Shown: piece after piece, positions 7,161 through 12,999 of the stretch | How positions within the stretch are numbered: position 1 is the stretch's first letter | How the letters are laid out: the number at the start of each line of letters is the position of its first letter | Assembly: GCA_900553955.1 (NCBI GenBank) | Contig: USFO01000024.1 | Location: 1 to 17,508 of the forward strand | Reading direction: 5' to 3' | Source: an uncultured Oscillospiraceae bacterium | Lineage (GTDB): Bacteria; Bacillota; Clostridia; Oscillospirales; Ruminococcaceae | DNA: 17,508 nucleotides | Program-made: the position numbers and the translations under genes | The notes under the pieces: generated by a model | Database searches by the model: none | What the model saw: the letters and a program-made list of their open reading frames with translations, nothing else | What the model was told of the DNA's origin: nothing

Positions 7161-8336
7161 ATGGATTACAAAGAAAAGCTTGCAAGGCTGGGCGTTGCCG
7201 TTCCGAACGTCCTTTTGCCGAATGAAAATATTGACTACTCTAAATATGCCGTTCTCGCCTGCGACCAATACGCCGCACAGCCGGAATATTGGCGCCGCGT
7301 AAAGGATTATGTGGGAAGCTCGCCCTCTGCCCTCAATATGATTTTGCCGGAGGCTTGGCTGCTTGAGGGCGATTCGGATTACGAAAAGCGCAGCGAATAT
7401 ATGAAGAAGTATCTTTCCGACGGAACGCTTCGTGATATGGGCGAGGCTATGATTTTCACCCGCAGAAAAACTCCGGACGGCACTCGGTACGGTCTTATCG
7501 CAGCCTTTGATATGGAGCAGTACGAATTTGAGCTGGGACGCAATAACCTTATTAAAGTCACCGAAAAAACCGATATTTCCAGAGTAAAGCCCCGTGTGGA
7601 AATTCGCCGCAAGGCAGCCTTGGAGCTTCCGCACATTCTGATGCTCGTCGTAGATAAGCAAAACAAGCTTATGAGCATGCTTGACGGCGAGTGCGGCAAT
7701 ATGGAAAAAATCTACGACTTTGACCTTATGGAGGGCGGCGGCCGTATTGAGGGCTTAAAGGTGGAAAGCCCCCGGCTGCTGCAAAGGGTCGCAGACATTC
7801 TCGACGAGCTTTTTATTGAAAACGGAAGCAGCTTTTCCTTTGCTGCGGGCGACGGAAACCACTCCGTTGCCACGGCGAAATGCTATTGGGAGGAGCTGAA
7901 AAAGACTCTTTCTCCCGAAGAGCTTGAAAACCACCCGGCACGCTTCTGCCTTGCGGAAATAATAAATCTTTACGACCCCGCCATGCCCTACGAATGTATG
8001 AACAGGCTTCTTTCCGGCATTCCGGACACCGAGGCGGCGCTTGCGGAGATGGGGCTTGACCCTGCCGCCCTGCCCTCCCTGCAGGAGCTTCAGCCTATAC
8101 TCGACAAATACCTCGCAGACCACCCGAACGCCTCTTTGGAATACATTCACGATGCGGACACCTGCGAGCGCCTCGGCAAGGCGCCGGGCTGTATTGCCTT
8201 TACCTACCGCAGCTTTGACAGAGACAGCGTTTACGATATGATACGCTCCGGTCGGGAATTTGTTCGCAAAAGCTTTTCCATGGGGCATCCTTATGAAAAG
8301 CGGTATTACCTCGAAGCAAGGAAAATCATCAGATAA
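7161..8336 (+). CDS. DUF1015 family protein (SerK-like ParB/Srx-type fold)
   Basis: A 391-aa cytosolic protein assigned to DUF1015 from its overall pattern, including the motif AAGDGNHSVATA (about 228-239), the counterpart of the DGHHR-type motif in ParB/Srx-fold proteins. Some archaeal members act as ADP-dependent serine kinases (SerK), but bacterial members are mostly uncharacterised, so kinase activity is a possibility only. The frame reaches back to 7074, but the ATG at 7161 (MDYKEKLARLG) has GGAGGTG four bases upstream (7150-7156) and follows the predicted promoter. It is a single-gene unit: pfkA is divergent upstream and a terminator follows directly. Family confident, function unknown. 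Confidence 0.88.
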   Translation: MDYKEKLARLGVAVPNVLLPNENIDYSKYAVLACDQYAAQPEYWRRVKDYVGSSPSALNMILPEAWLLEGDSDYEKRSEYMKKYLSDGTLRDMGEAMIFTRRKTPDGTRYGLIAAFDMEQYEFELGRNNLIKVTEKTDISRVKPRVEIRRKAALELPHILMLVVDKQNKLMSMLDGECGNMEKIYDFDLMEGGGRIEGLKVESPRLLQRVADILDELFIENGSSFSFAAGDGNHSVATAKCYWEELKKTLSPEELENHPARFCLAEIINLYDPAMPYECMNRLLSGIPDTEAALAEMGLDPAALPSLQELQPILDKYLADHPNASLEYIHDADTCERLGKAPGCIAFTYRSFDRDSVYDMIRSGREFVRKSFSMGHPYEKRYYLEARKIIR

Positions 8337-8342
8337 TCACCG

Positions 8343-8373
8343 AAAGGCAGCTTCCCGGCTGCCTTTATTTCTT
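8343..8373 (+). terminator. Terminator of the DUF1015 gene
   Basis: Perfect 9-bp stem AAAGGCAGC / GCTGCCTTT with loop TTCCCG, followed by ATTTCTT. Its tail touches the -35 box of the next promoter. Confidence 0.85.
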
Positions 8374-8400
8374 GACTATTCCCCGAATATATGATAGCAT
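8372..8400 (+). promoter_or_regulatory. Promoter of cdd
   Basis: -35 TTGACT (8372-8377), 17-bp spacer, -10 TAGCAT (8395-8400), overlapping the end of the previous terminator. Predicted leader of about 27 bases to the cdd start. Confidence 0.55.
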
Positions 8401-8433
8401 TTTATTGTAATAAAAATATAAGGAGGAATTTCC

Positions 8434-8847
8434 ATGGACAAAAAAGAGCTTGTAAAAGAAGCCCTTGCCGCAAGGGAATTTGCTTATACGCCATATTCAA
8501 AATTCAATGTGGGCGCGGCGCTGTTCTGTAAAAACGGCAGGGTTTTCCGCGGCTGCAACATAGAAAGCGCGTCCTACACTCCCACCAACTGTGCCGAACG
8601 CACCGCATTCTTCAAGGCGGTCAGCGAGGGGGAGCGCGAATTTTCCGCAATCGCAATAGTCGGCGGCCCCGCAGGCGCTCCTCCGGCGGATTTTTGCTAT
8701 CCTTGTGGGGTTTGCCGTCAGGTTATGGCAGAATTCTGCGGTCGTGACTTCAAGGTTTACATCGCAAAGAGCGAAAGCGAAATCCGTGAATATTTCCTTG
8801 ACGAAATCATTCCCTTTGCCTTCACTCAAGAAGATTTGCGCAAATGA
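8434..8847 (+). CDS. cdd: Cytidine deaminase
   Basis: Zinc enzyme that deaminates cytidine and deoxycytidine to uridine and deoxyuridine in pyrimidine salvage. The 137-aa product is the size of the homotetrameric form. It has the zinc and proton-shuttle motif TNCAERTA (Cys53, Glu55), the second zinc motif PCGVC (Cys91, Cys94), and GCNIESASY for substrate binding. The start is the ATG at 8434 with GGAGGAA eight bases upstream. It has its own promoter and terminator, so it is monocistronic. deoC, which acts in the same general nucleoside salvage, lies about 8 kb away on the other strand in a separate operon. Confidence 0.96.
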   Translation: MDKKELVKEALAAREFAYTPYSKFNVGAALFCKNGRVFRGCNIESASYTPTNCAERTAFFKAVSEGEREFSAIAIVGGPAGAPPADFCYPCGVCRQVMAEFCGRDFKVYIAKSESEIREYFLDEIIPFAFTQEDLRK

Positions 8848-8856
8848 GCACAGCAG

Positions 8857-8884
8857 AATCCCGCCCCTCGGTGGGATTTTGTTC
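8857..8884 (+). terminator. Terminator of cdd
   Basis: 9-bp stem AATCCCGCC / GGTGGGATT (one G-T pair) with loop CCTC, followed by TTTGTT. The stop codon and upstream bases TGAGCACAGCAG are repeated exactly at the end of the gene that stops at 10114. Confidence 0.85.
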
Positions 8885-8928
8885 ATTCGGAGAATATTTT
8901 TCCTGTGGATTTATCCCCGCTTCGGATT

Positions 8929-8934
8929 TATAAT
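8929..8934 (+). promoter_or_regulatory. Possible -10 box before the 84-aa gene
   Basis: A perfect TATAAT lies 37 bases before the ATG at 8971. The best -35 at a 17-bp spacing is TGGATT (8906-8911), a poor match, so only the -10 is offered. Confidence 0.3.
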
Positions 8935-8970
8935 CAGATTAAAGTTATAACCCGAAAGGAAGCGCATAAA

Positions 8971-9225
8971 ATGTATTACGCCTGCTTTGAAGCAAAGGAA
9001 GAACCCCACAGAGATTATGACATAGTTTATTTTGTTTACGAAAACCGGGAGGGATATTTCATCGAAGCCCGTATTCCCGGCAAAAGCTCCGAAAAAGCCG
9101 CTTGCCAAACCGCGTTCCTCGGTAAATGCAGTGCAGAACGGGTAGAATCCGTCACCGTTTGCTTTGCAAAGGGTGCGCTGCGCCCGATTCATCTTGGGGA
9201 TGCGCTTTGTGATATTGTGCTTTAA
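8971..9225 (+). CDS. Small conserved-looking protein of unknown function
   Basis: I do not recognise this 84-aa protein. It begins MYYACFEAKEEPHRDYDIV, alternates charged and beta-prone aromatic or valine stretches (IVYFVYENREGYFIEARI), and has four cysteines. It has no signal peptide or membrane segment, so it is probably a small soluble alpha/beta protein. The ATG at 8971 follows AAAGGAAG with a gap of about ten bases, and a TATAAT lies upstream. It sits between the cdd terminator and the Cys-rich gene, in the same direction. Start context and base composition like the neighbours make it a likely real gene, but there is no motif evidence. Confidence 0.7.
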   Translation: MYYACFEAKEEPHRDYDIVYFVYENREGYFIEARIPGKSSEKAACQTAFLGKCSAERVESVTVCFAKGALRPIHLGDALCDIVL

Positions 9226-9292
9226 GTGAACAAAAATGCCTCTTTATCATAAAATATATTGAGTGTGCCTCCTTTTAGCAAAGCAGGCGCAG

Positions 9293-9308
9293 TTATCATA
9301 TTTGATAA
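9293..9308 (+). promoter_or_regulatory. Inverted repeat before the Cys-rich gene
   Basis: TTATCA-TATT-TGATAA, a perfect 6-bp inverted repeat whose right end abuts the AAGGGGGA ribosome site of the gene starting at 9320. It may be an operator or a small hairpin affecting translation. No clear sigma-A promoter is seen in 9226-9319. Confidence 0.35.
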
Positions 9309-9319
9309 GGGGGATATTT

Positions 9320-10114
9320 ATGGCAGAGCAAAATGTAATAAACGGTGCTGCCGGATTTAAGGAGGCAGTATGTATTGATGCAGGCAGGGTTTACGATTCG
9401 TGCAGCGATAAAGATTGCCTTTCGGACCTTGAGGTATATTTTACCGCCACCGAACAGGCAAAAATCGACCGTGCGCTTACCGTAAAGGCGAAAAGCGTTG
9501 AAGTACTTAACGTCTGTCTGGAAGTAGAGCCCATTCCCTTCAACCGCGGGTTCTATTCCGTTGATATGACATTCTATTTCCTTGTTAACCTGTCCGCATA
9601 CTATACGCCGGTTTCCACCGCAGATACCGTAAGCGGCGTTGCGTTCTTCTCAAAAAAGGTTATCCTTTACGGCAGCGAAGGCAACGTAAAAGTGTTCAAT
9701 TCCGAAACCTGCGAATCCGTCGGCAGAACGACGGATACTCCGCGGGCGGTGGTGCAGGTCGTTTCGCCTATCGTGCTCAGCAGCCGCCTTGCGGACAACT
9801 GCTGCGATTGCTGCGATTGCTGCGAGCTTACACTTCCGGCAAGTGTGGCAGGGCTTTTCGACGGCGAATTTGTCACCTCCGGCAACAGAAAAGTGCTTGT
9901 TACCCTTGGACTTTTTACCATCGTGCAGCTTGAGCGTCGGGTGCAGATGCTTATTCCGGCATATGACTTCTGCATTCCGGGCAAGGAGTGCGTAACCACC
10001 ACCGATGACCCCTGCGAGGTATTCAAGCACATCAAATTCCCGACAAACGAGTTTTTCCCGCCGCGGCTTGAAAATAACGCCGCAGCCGGAGCCTGCTCCT
10101 GTGGCTGCAACTGA
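9320..10114 (+). CDS. Cysteine-rich protein of unknown function
   Basis: A 264-aa protein I cannot assign with confidence. It has 17 cysteines: some scattered (AVCIDAGRVYDSC, DKDC, NVC), a dense cluster NCCDCCDCCE (160-169), then FCIPGKEC, DPC and the end ACSCGCN. No signal peptide or membrane helix is seen. The middle is beta-rich and hydrophobic (SVDMTFYFLVNLSAYYTPVS). Its start (ATG at 9320) has AAGGGGGA nearby. Density and spacing of the cysteines suggest disulfide cross-linking or metal binding. Because it faces a spore-protein gene across a shared terminator, a spore-coat or sporulation role is a reasonable guess, but only a guess. Such proteins are often labelled conserved hypothetical in Clostridia. 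Confidence 0.85.
   Translation: MAEQNVINGAAGFKEAVCIDAGRVYDSCSDKDCLSDLEVYFTATEQAKIDRALTVKAKSVEVLNVCLEVEPIPFNRGFYSVDMTFYFLVNLSAYYTPVSTADTVSGVAFFSKKVILYGSEGNVKVFNSETCESVGRTTDTPRAVVQVVSPIVLSSRLADNCCDCCDCCELTLPASVAGLFDGEFVTSGNRKVLVTLGLFTIVQLERRVQMLIPAYDFCIPGKECVTTTDDPCEVFKHIKFPTNEFFPPRLENNAAAGACSCGCN
9800..9826 (+). repeat. Three 9-bp tandem repeats coding CC(D/E)
   Basis: TGCTGCGAT twice, then TGCTGCGAG, encoding CCD-CCD-CCE in the Cys-rich protein. The near-identical DNA suggests growth by slippage. Confidence 0.8.
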
Positions 10115-10124
10115 GCACAGCAGC

Positions 10125-10154
10125 AAAAAATCCCGCCTTTCGGCGGGATTTTTT
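10125..10154. terminator. Strong two-way terminator
   Basis: Perfect 13-bp stem AAAAAATCCCGCC / GGCGGGATTTTTT with a TTTC loop. It ends the Cys-rich gene on the plus strand and can serve the convergent spore-protein gene on the minus strand. Confidence 0.92.
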
Positions 10155-10170
10155 GTGCTTTAGTCAAAGC

Positions 10171-10347
10171 TTATTTCATGGTGTTTTCGTAGGACTCGAT
10201 CATTTTCTTGACCATCTGGCCGCCGATAGAGCCTGCCTGACGGGAAGTAAGGTCGCCGTTATAACCGTTCTTGAGGTTTACGCCTACTTCGTTTGCAGCT
10301 TCCTGCTTGAATCTTTCAAGAGCTTCTTTAGCCTGTTTGCTGGACAT
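10171..10347 (-). CDS. Alpha/beta-type small acid-soluble spore protein
   Basis: A 58-aa DNA-binding spore protein that coats and protects spore DNA and is digested at germination. The sequence begins MSSKQAKEALERFKQEAANE and continues with the family's conserved core: EVGVNL around the GPR-protease region, then GDLTSRQAGSIGGQMVKKMIE and a short tail ending in NTMK. It is slightly shorter than the 60-70 residues usual for the family. The ATG at 10347 has AAGGAG about ten bases upstream. It should be expressed in the forespore under sigma-G; the upstream region has only a poor fit to that consensus (GATAA and CAAAATA), so the promoter is left open. It is the clearest sign that the organism forms spores. 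Confidence 0.94.
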   Translation of the reverse strand: MSSKQAKEALERFKQEAANEVGVNLKNGYNGDLTSRQAGSIGGQMVKKMIESYENTMK

Positions 10348-10387
10348 TTATTTTACACTCCTTTTTCAATTTTGCGTTTGCACCATT

Positions 10388-10410
10388 ATTTTGGCTTCCG
10401 TGGCCAAAAT
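10388..10410. promoter_or_regulatory. Inverted repeat upstream of the spore-protein gene
   Basis: ATTTTGGC - 7 bases - GCCAAAAT, a perfect 8-bp inverted repeat 41 bases upstream of the ATG at 10347. Two further pairs match outside one mismatch on each side. Its size fits a dimeric repressor operator or a leader hairpin. No T-run follows the arm on the minus strand. Confidence 0.45.
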
Positions 10411-10487
10411 TATCAGTGGTAATTAAATCAAGCGCAGCGCGGATAAATTTTCCGCTTTAAAATTGATATAATCAGAAGTAGACTTTT

Positions 10488-10667
10488 TCAATCCACCGCT
10501 GCAACAAGAATGAACGTCGCGGCAATATATACGGCGAACACCGCCGCAAGCAAAGAAAAAATGACCGTGCAGGCGATTTTTGCGCCGCGCTTTTTAATAC
10601 GCACAGCGGAAAAAATCGCGGCGGCAACGCAAAGCGCAAAAAGCACGCAGGCAACCCAAAATTCCAT
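10488..10667 (-). CDS. Small two-helix membrane protein
   Basis: A 59-aa protein beginning MEFWVACVLFALCVAAAIFS, then a basic hinge VRIKKRGAK, then a second hydrophobic stretch (about 31-57: TVIFSLLAAVFAVYIAATF). Two membrane helices separated by a positive loop suggest a hairpin with the loop in the cytoplasm. The ATG at 10667 follows AAGGGGATATTACT, with GGGG at a gap of about eight bases. It lies 70 bases after the DUF3137 membrane protein, in the same direction and with no convincing terminator between, so it may be the last gene of that cluster. No family recognised. An overlapping longer frame on the same strand (to 10741) lacks a ribosome site and looks incidental. Confidence 0.68.
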   Translation of the reverse strand: MEFWVACVLFALCVAAAIFSAVRIKKRGAKIACTVIFSLLAAVFAVYIAATFILVAAVD

Positions 10668-10690
10668 AGTAATATCCCCTTGTTTTTATT

Positions 10691-10761
10691 TTGAGCACGG
10701 ATTTGAGCACCGTGCTTATTATCGGATTTTGTGCAAATCAATATTTGAGCACCGTGCTCAA
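10691..10761. repeat. Cluster of TTGAGCAC repeats
   Basis: TTGAGCAC at 10691-10698, 10703-10710 and 10745-10752, with its reverse complement GTGCTCAA at 10754-10761. The last two form a near-perfect palindrome with one central base, inside the 3' end of the DUF3137 gene; the first two lie between genes. The same 8-mer recurs elsewhere in the window. Confidence 0.7.
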
Positions 10762-11889
10762 GCCCTTGGCAACGCTCTTTATAAGCTCGATGTCCGCTTC
10801 AATACGGCGGCGCTGCTCCATAAGGGTTTGATCGCTCTCAACCGCGGCGGCAAAGATTTTACGGTCGTGAACCATAAAGTAAAGCTTGCTGTGCGTTATG
10901 GAAACACTCACCGGCTCTTTTATCTCCGCCGCCGCTGCGGCTACGCCGGAAAGCGCCGCAGAAGAAAGCTGCATAAGCGTTGCTTCATCTGCAAAAACCG
11001 TGAATCTTGTATCAATTTCTTCGTTTCCGGCGGCTATTCCGTCCTTTTTGCGGAGCTTTTTATCAAAAAACAACACCGGATTTTGAATATCTACCGTTCT
11101 CTCAAATACAAACAGCGTTCCCTCGGCAATGTTTGCCCAAACAGTGTGAATGTCGCCGTTACCGTCTACACTCTCGTGCTCATTTTGGAGCGTGATGTTC
11201 GACAGGCGGAAGTTTTCGCCGTAATATACTGCGGAAACATATTCGCTGCCGCTCATTCTGCCAAAAGCGGCGAAAAGCCCACTTTCCTCCGCGGCAGATT
11301 TTTCGACGCTGCGCAGCGGCTGGTACATAACGTTCTGCAAGCCGGAAGCTTCAAGCAGCGGGCGTACTGCTGCTTCGGAAAAGTCGCTTTTGAACTGCGC
11401 CGCGTACTTGCGCGCCGGAATGGCAATGCCCTCAGCAATCACCGCGAGAACAAGCCCGATAATCACGGCGACCCACCACTGCATTGCGCCGAAAATCACA
11501 AGCAGTGCCAGCACAACGCTTACGCCGACGAAGATTTTTTCGGCAATTCTGGCTGCAAGGGTGCCGCCCTGAGCCGCGGCGCGGCTTTTGTCAAGGTCTT
11601 GCAGCCGTTCGTTTCCGCTTGCGTTTATTTCTTCCCTGCTCTGCTTTTGCTTTTTGGCACTTATGTTTCCGCCGATAAGCAGCCCTATCAGTGCCGCAAT
11701 TCCGATTCCTAAAAGTATTGCCGGAATGCCGAGAATCAGCGTCATAATCAGCCCGCCGACGGTGTAATCATCGAACAGAATCGCGGGCATTGCCGCGATT
11801 ACAAGCCCAAGCACAGCAAAAGAAATTCTCAGCCATTTAACCCATGAATACGAGCTTTCAAAGCCGAAAACCTTTTTTATAAATTTCAT
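10738..11889 (-). CDS. DUF3137 family membrane protein
   Basis: A 383-aa protein with hydrophobic segments at about 22-40, 45-73 and 118-157, separated by a charged, probably helical linker (AKKQKQSREEINASGNERL...). A large soluble C-terminal region carries the DUF3137-type pattern (QFKSDFSEAAVRPLLEASGL, YYGENFRLSNITLQNE). Function of the family is not known. The ATG at 11889 has GGAGGAG five bases upstream and overlaps the TGA of the preceding lipoprotein gene by four bases (ATGA), so the two are coupled in translation. It is part of the cluster from DUF2442 onward; the lipoproteins and this protein may form one envelope complex (inference). Confidence 0.85.
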   Translation of the reverse strand: MKFIKKVFGFESSYSWVKWLRISFAVLGLVIAAMPAILFDDYTVGGLIMTLILGIPAILLGIGIAALIGLLIGGNISAKKQKQSREEINASGNERLQDLDKSRAAAQGGTLAARIAEKIFVGVSVVLALLVIFGAMQWWVAVIIGLVLAVIAEGIAIPARKYAAQFKSDFSEAAVRPLLEASGLQNVMYQPLRSVEKSAAEESGLFAAFGRMSGSEYVSAVYYGENFRLSNITLQNEHESVDGNGDIHTVWANIAEGTLFVFERTVDIQNPVLFFDKKLRKKDGIAAGNEEIDTRFTVFADEATLMQLSSAALSGVAAAAAEIKEPVSVSITHSKLYFMVHDRKIFAAAVESDQTLMEQRRRIEADIELIKSVAKGLSTVLKY

Positions 11890-12182
11890 AAAATCTCCTC
11901 CGGCGTGTTACCAAAGACCGCGGATATAGTTTCCGTATTCAAAGTTTCGTAGCAGTAGGTTTCGTTATCGAAGTCAAGCTCGAGAATGTTTCCGCGTTCG
12001 CTCGACCATGTTCCGCTGAGCTCGGCGGCAAGCACTACGGAGGATTCCTCGTCCTCGTTATCACAATAGCTTTCACCGTGGTCGCTGTCGTAATCGTCAT
12101 CGCTGCCGCCGCTGCACGCGGTTAATGAAAACACCAAAATCAGCACAAGCAAAAGAGCTGTTATTTTGCTGCTTTTATTCAT
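11886..12182 (-). CDS. Small predicted lipoprotein, possibly truncated
   Basis: A 98-aa protein with a lipoprotein signal peptide: basic MNKSSK, hydrophobic ALLLVLILVFS, lipobox LTAC with Cys23. A very acidic spacer follows (SDDDYDSDHGESYCDNEDEE), then AAELSGTWSSERGNILELDFDNETYCYET, which looks like the start of a lipocalin-like beta domain. That domain normally needs many more strands, yet the protein ends 30-40 residues later, so it may be a shortened gene. The ATG at 12182 has AGGAGAG close upstream. It lies 12 bases after the preceding lipoprotein gene and overlaps the next gene by four bases. Not assigned to a named family. Confidence 0.82.
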   Translation of the reverse strand: MNKSSKITALLLVLILVFSLTACSGGSDDDYDSDHGESYCDNEDEESSVVLAAELSGTWSSERGNILELDFDNETYCYETLNTETISAVFGNTPEEIL

Positions 12183-12194
12183 AGATCTCTCCTA

Positions 12195-12662
12195 TCATGC
12201 CCATTCCGGGTCTAAGGTTGAATCTTCTTCACTGAACACGAACTGCTCAATGCTGTCATCCCAGTACCAAATGAAAGTGTAATCCTCAGTATCCTCGTTG
12301 GTGAAGTAAATGACAAAGTCGCCGATTTCGTCCTGGTCTATGTCGCCAAAGCTCATGCCGTCAATGCGTTCGCGGGCGTTTTCAATGGTCATGGGGAAAG
12401 CTACACTTGCGAAAAGTGTCTGACTGTCATCGTCATAGTAAAAATCCGCACCGTCATCGTTTACGCAGACGCAAAGGTTTACTTCGTTACTGCCCATAAA
12501 CATGGTTTCGTAGCTGTCGATTATTCCCCATGTGCGCCAATCCGCACCGGCAACGTCGCCATCATCGCCATAATCTTCGTCGTCTCTGTTATTGCTGCAA
12601 GCTGCAAAGGAAAAACATATAACCAGTGCCAAAAGAAGTACTGTAATTGTTTTAATTTTCAT
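12195..12662 (-). CDS. Acidic predicted lipoprotein
   Basis: A 155-aa protein with signal peptide MKIKTITVLLLALVICFSFA and lipobox FAAC (lipidated Cys22), so anchored to the outer face of the membrane. An Asp/Glu/Gly-rich spacer follows (NNRDDEDYGDDGDV), then a domain with many aromatic and acidic residues. The segment GDIDQDEIGDFVIYF resembles calcium-binding FG-GAP/VCBS-type loops, but one copy is not enough to claim the fold. The frame extends upstream to 12950, but the ATG at 12662 has GGAGGG eight bases before it and begins a clean signal peptide. The start overlaps the end of the DUF2442 gene by 11 bases, which implies coupling. Similar in layout to the next lipoprotein, so the pair may be paralogues. 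Confidence 0.86.
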   Translation of the reverse strand: MKIKTITVLLLALVICFSFAACSNNRDDEDYGDDGDVAGADWRTWGIIDSYETMFMGSNEVNLCVCVNDDGADFYYDDDSQTLFASVAFPMTIENARERIDGMSFGDIDQDEIGDFVIYFTNEDTEDYTFIWYWDDSIEQFVFSEEDSTLDPEWA

Positions 12663-12912
12663 AATTACCCTCCGTTTTCGGTCGTTCGACCATTTCAAGA
12701 ATTTCGTCATGAGAGATTTCCACCGAACCAAACCGCACAAATATTCCGTTTGTTTCTGCGGCTTTCCACACTTCCGGCTTTTTGAGAGGGCGGAAGCGAA
12801 TGCTGTCAATAATCGGCGACATATCGAAAAGTACCTTGCTGCCCGAAACAAAGTCGACCCGAAGCACATAGTCATCCAGCGGAACAACTGAGGAAATGTA
12901 TTTTCTCTGCAA
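12652..12912 (-). CDS. DUF2442 family protein
   Basis: An 86-aa protein matching the DUF2442 pattern: VVPLDDYVLRVDFVSGSKVLFDMSPII, then FRPLKKPEVWKAA, then the terminal GIFVRFGSVEISHDEILEM. The molecular role of the family is unknown; such genes are often found near toxin-antitoxin-like or small accessory genes. No ATG start is available. The frame has a TTG at 12918 directly against the ribosome site and another TTG at 12912, six bases from GGAGGA; the latter is chosen, giving MQRKYISS. It is the first gene of the cluster after the regulator's terminator. Confidence 0.82.
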   Translation of the reverse strand: MQRKYISSVVPLDDYVLRVDFVSGSKVLFDMSPIIDSIRFRPLKKPEVWKAAETNGIFVRFGSVEISHDEILEMVERPKTEGNYEN

Positions 12913-12939
12913 GTGCAATCCTCCTTTCTTCGGCAGAGT

Positions 12940-12975
12940 AAAAAATCCACCGTACAGATATTATACAGTGGATTT
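12940..12975 (-). terminator. Terminator of the LuxR/MalT-like gene
   Basis: On the minus strand AAATCCAC and GTGGATTT form an 8-bp stem, with further imperfect pairing inside the 17-base interval, followed by a six-T run (12940-12945). It lies 24 bases after the regulator's stop codon. The interval contains a TATAAT (12960-12965), the likely -10 of the following DUF2442 cluster. Confidence 0.75.
12960..12965 (-). promoter_or_regulatory. Possible -10 box of the DUF2442-lipoprotein cluster
   Basis: Perfect TATAAT on the minus strand, about 48 bases upstream of the TTG start, lying inside the loop of the preceding terminator. The best -35 at 17 bp is TATACT, a poor match, so an activator may be needed. 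Confidence 0.4.
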
Positions 12976-12999
12976 ATATATAAGTATATTAACTAATGG

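Noticed and set aside
9242..9310. Sigma-K-like CATATTTGA before the Cys-rich gene
   Set aside because: One mismatch in a loose consensus in A/T-rich DNA, with no clear -35.
10348..10470. Sigma-G promoter for the spore-protein gene
   Set aside because: GATAA and CAAAATA fit the consensus poorly and the spacing is short, so no promoter is annotated.
10472..10741. 89-codon minus-strand frame overlapping the 59-aa membrane protein
   Set aside because: No ribosome site at its start; the 59-aa frame within it, in another phase, has one and a clean two-helix pattern.
10510..11712. 400-codon plus-strand open frame over the DUF3137 gene
   Set aside because: Antisense shadow; no start signal, no motif, and the minus-strand gene has coupled start sites and membrane segments.
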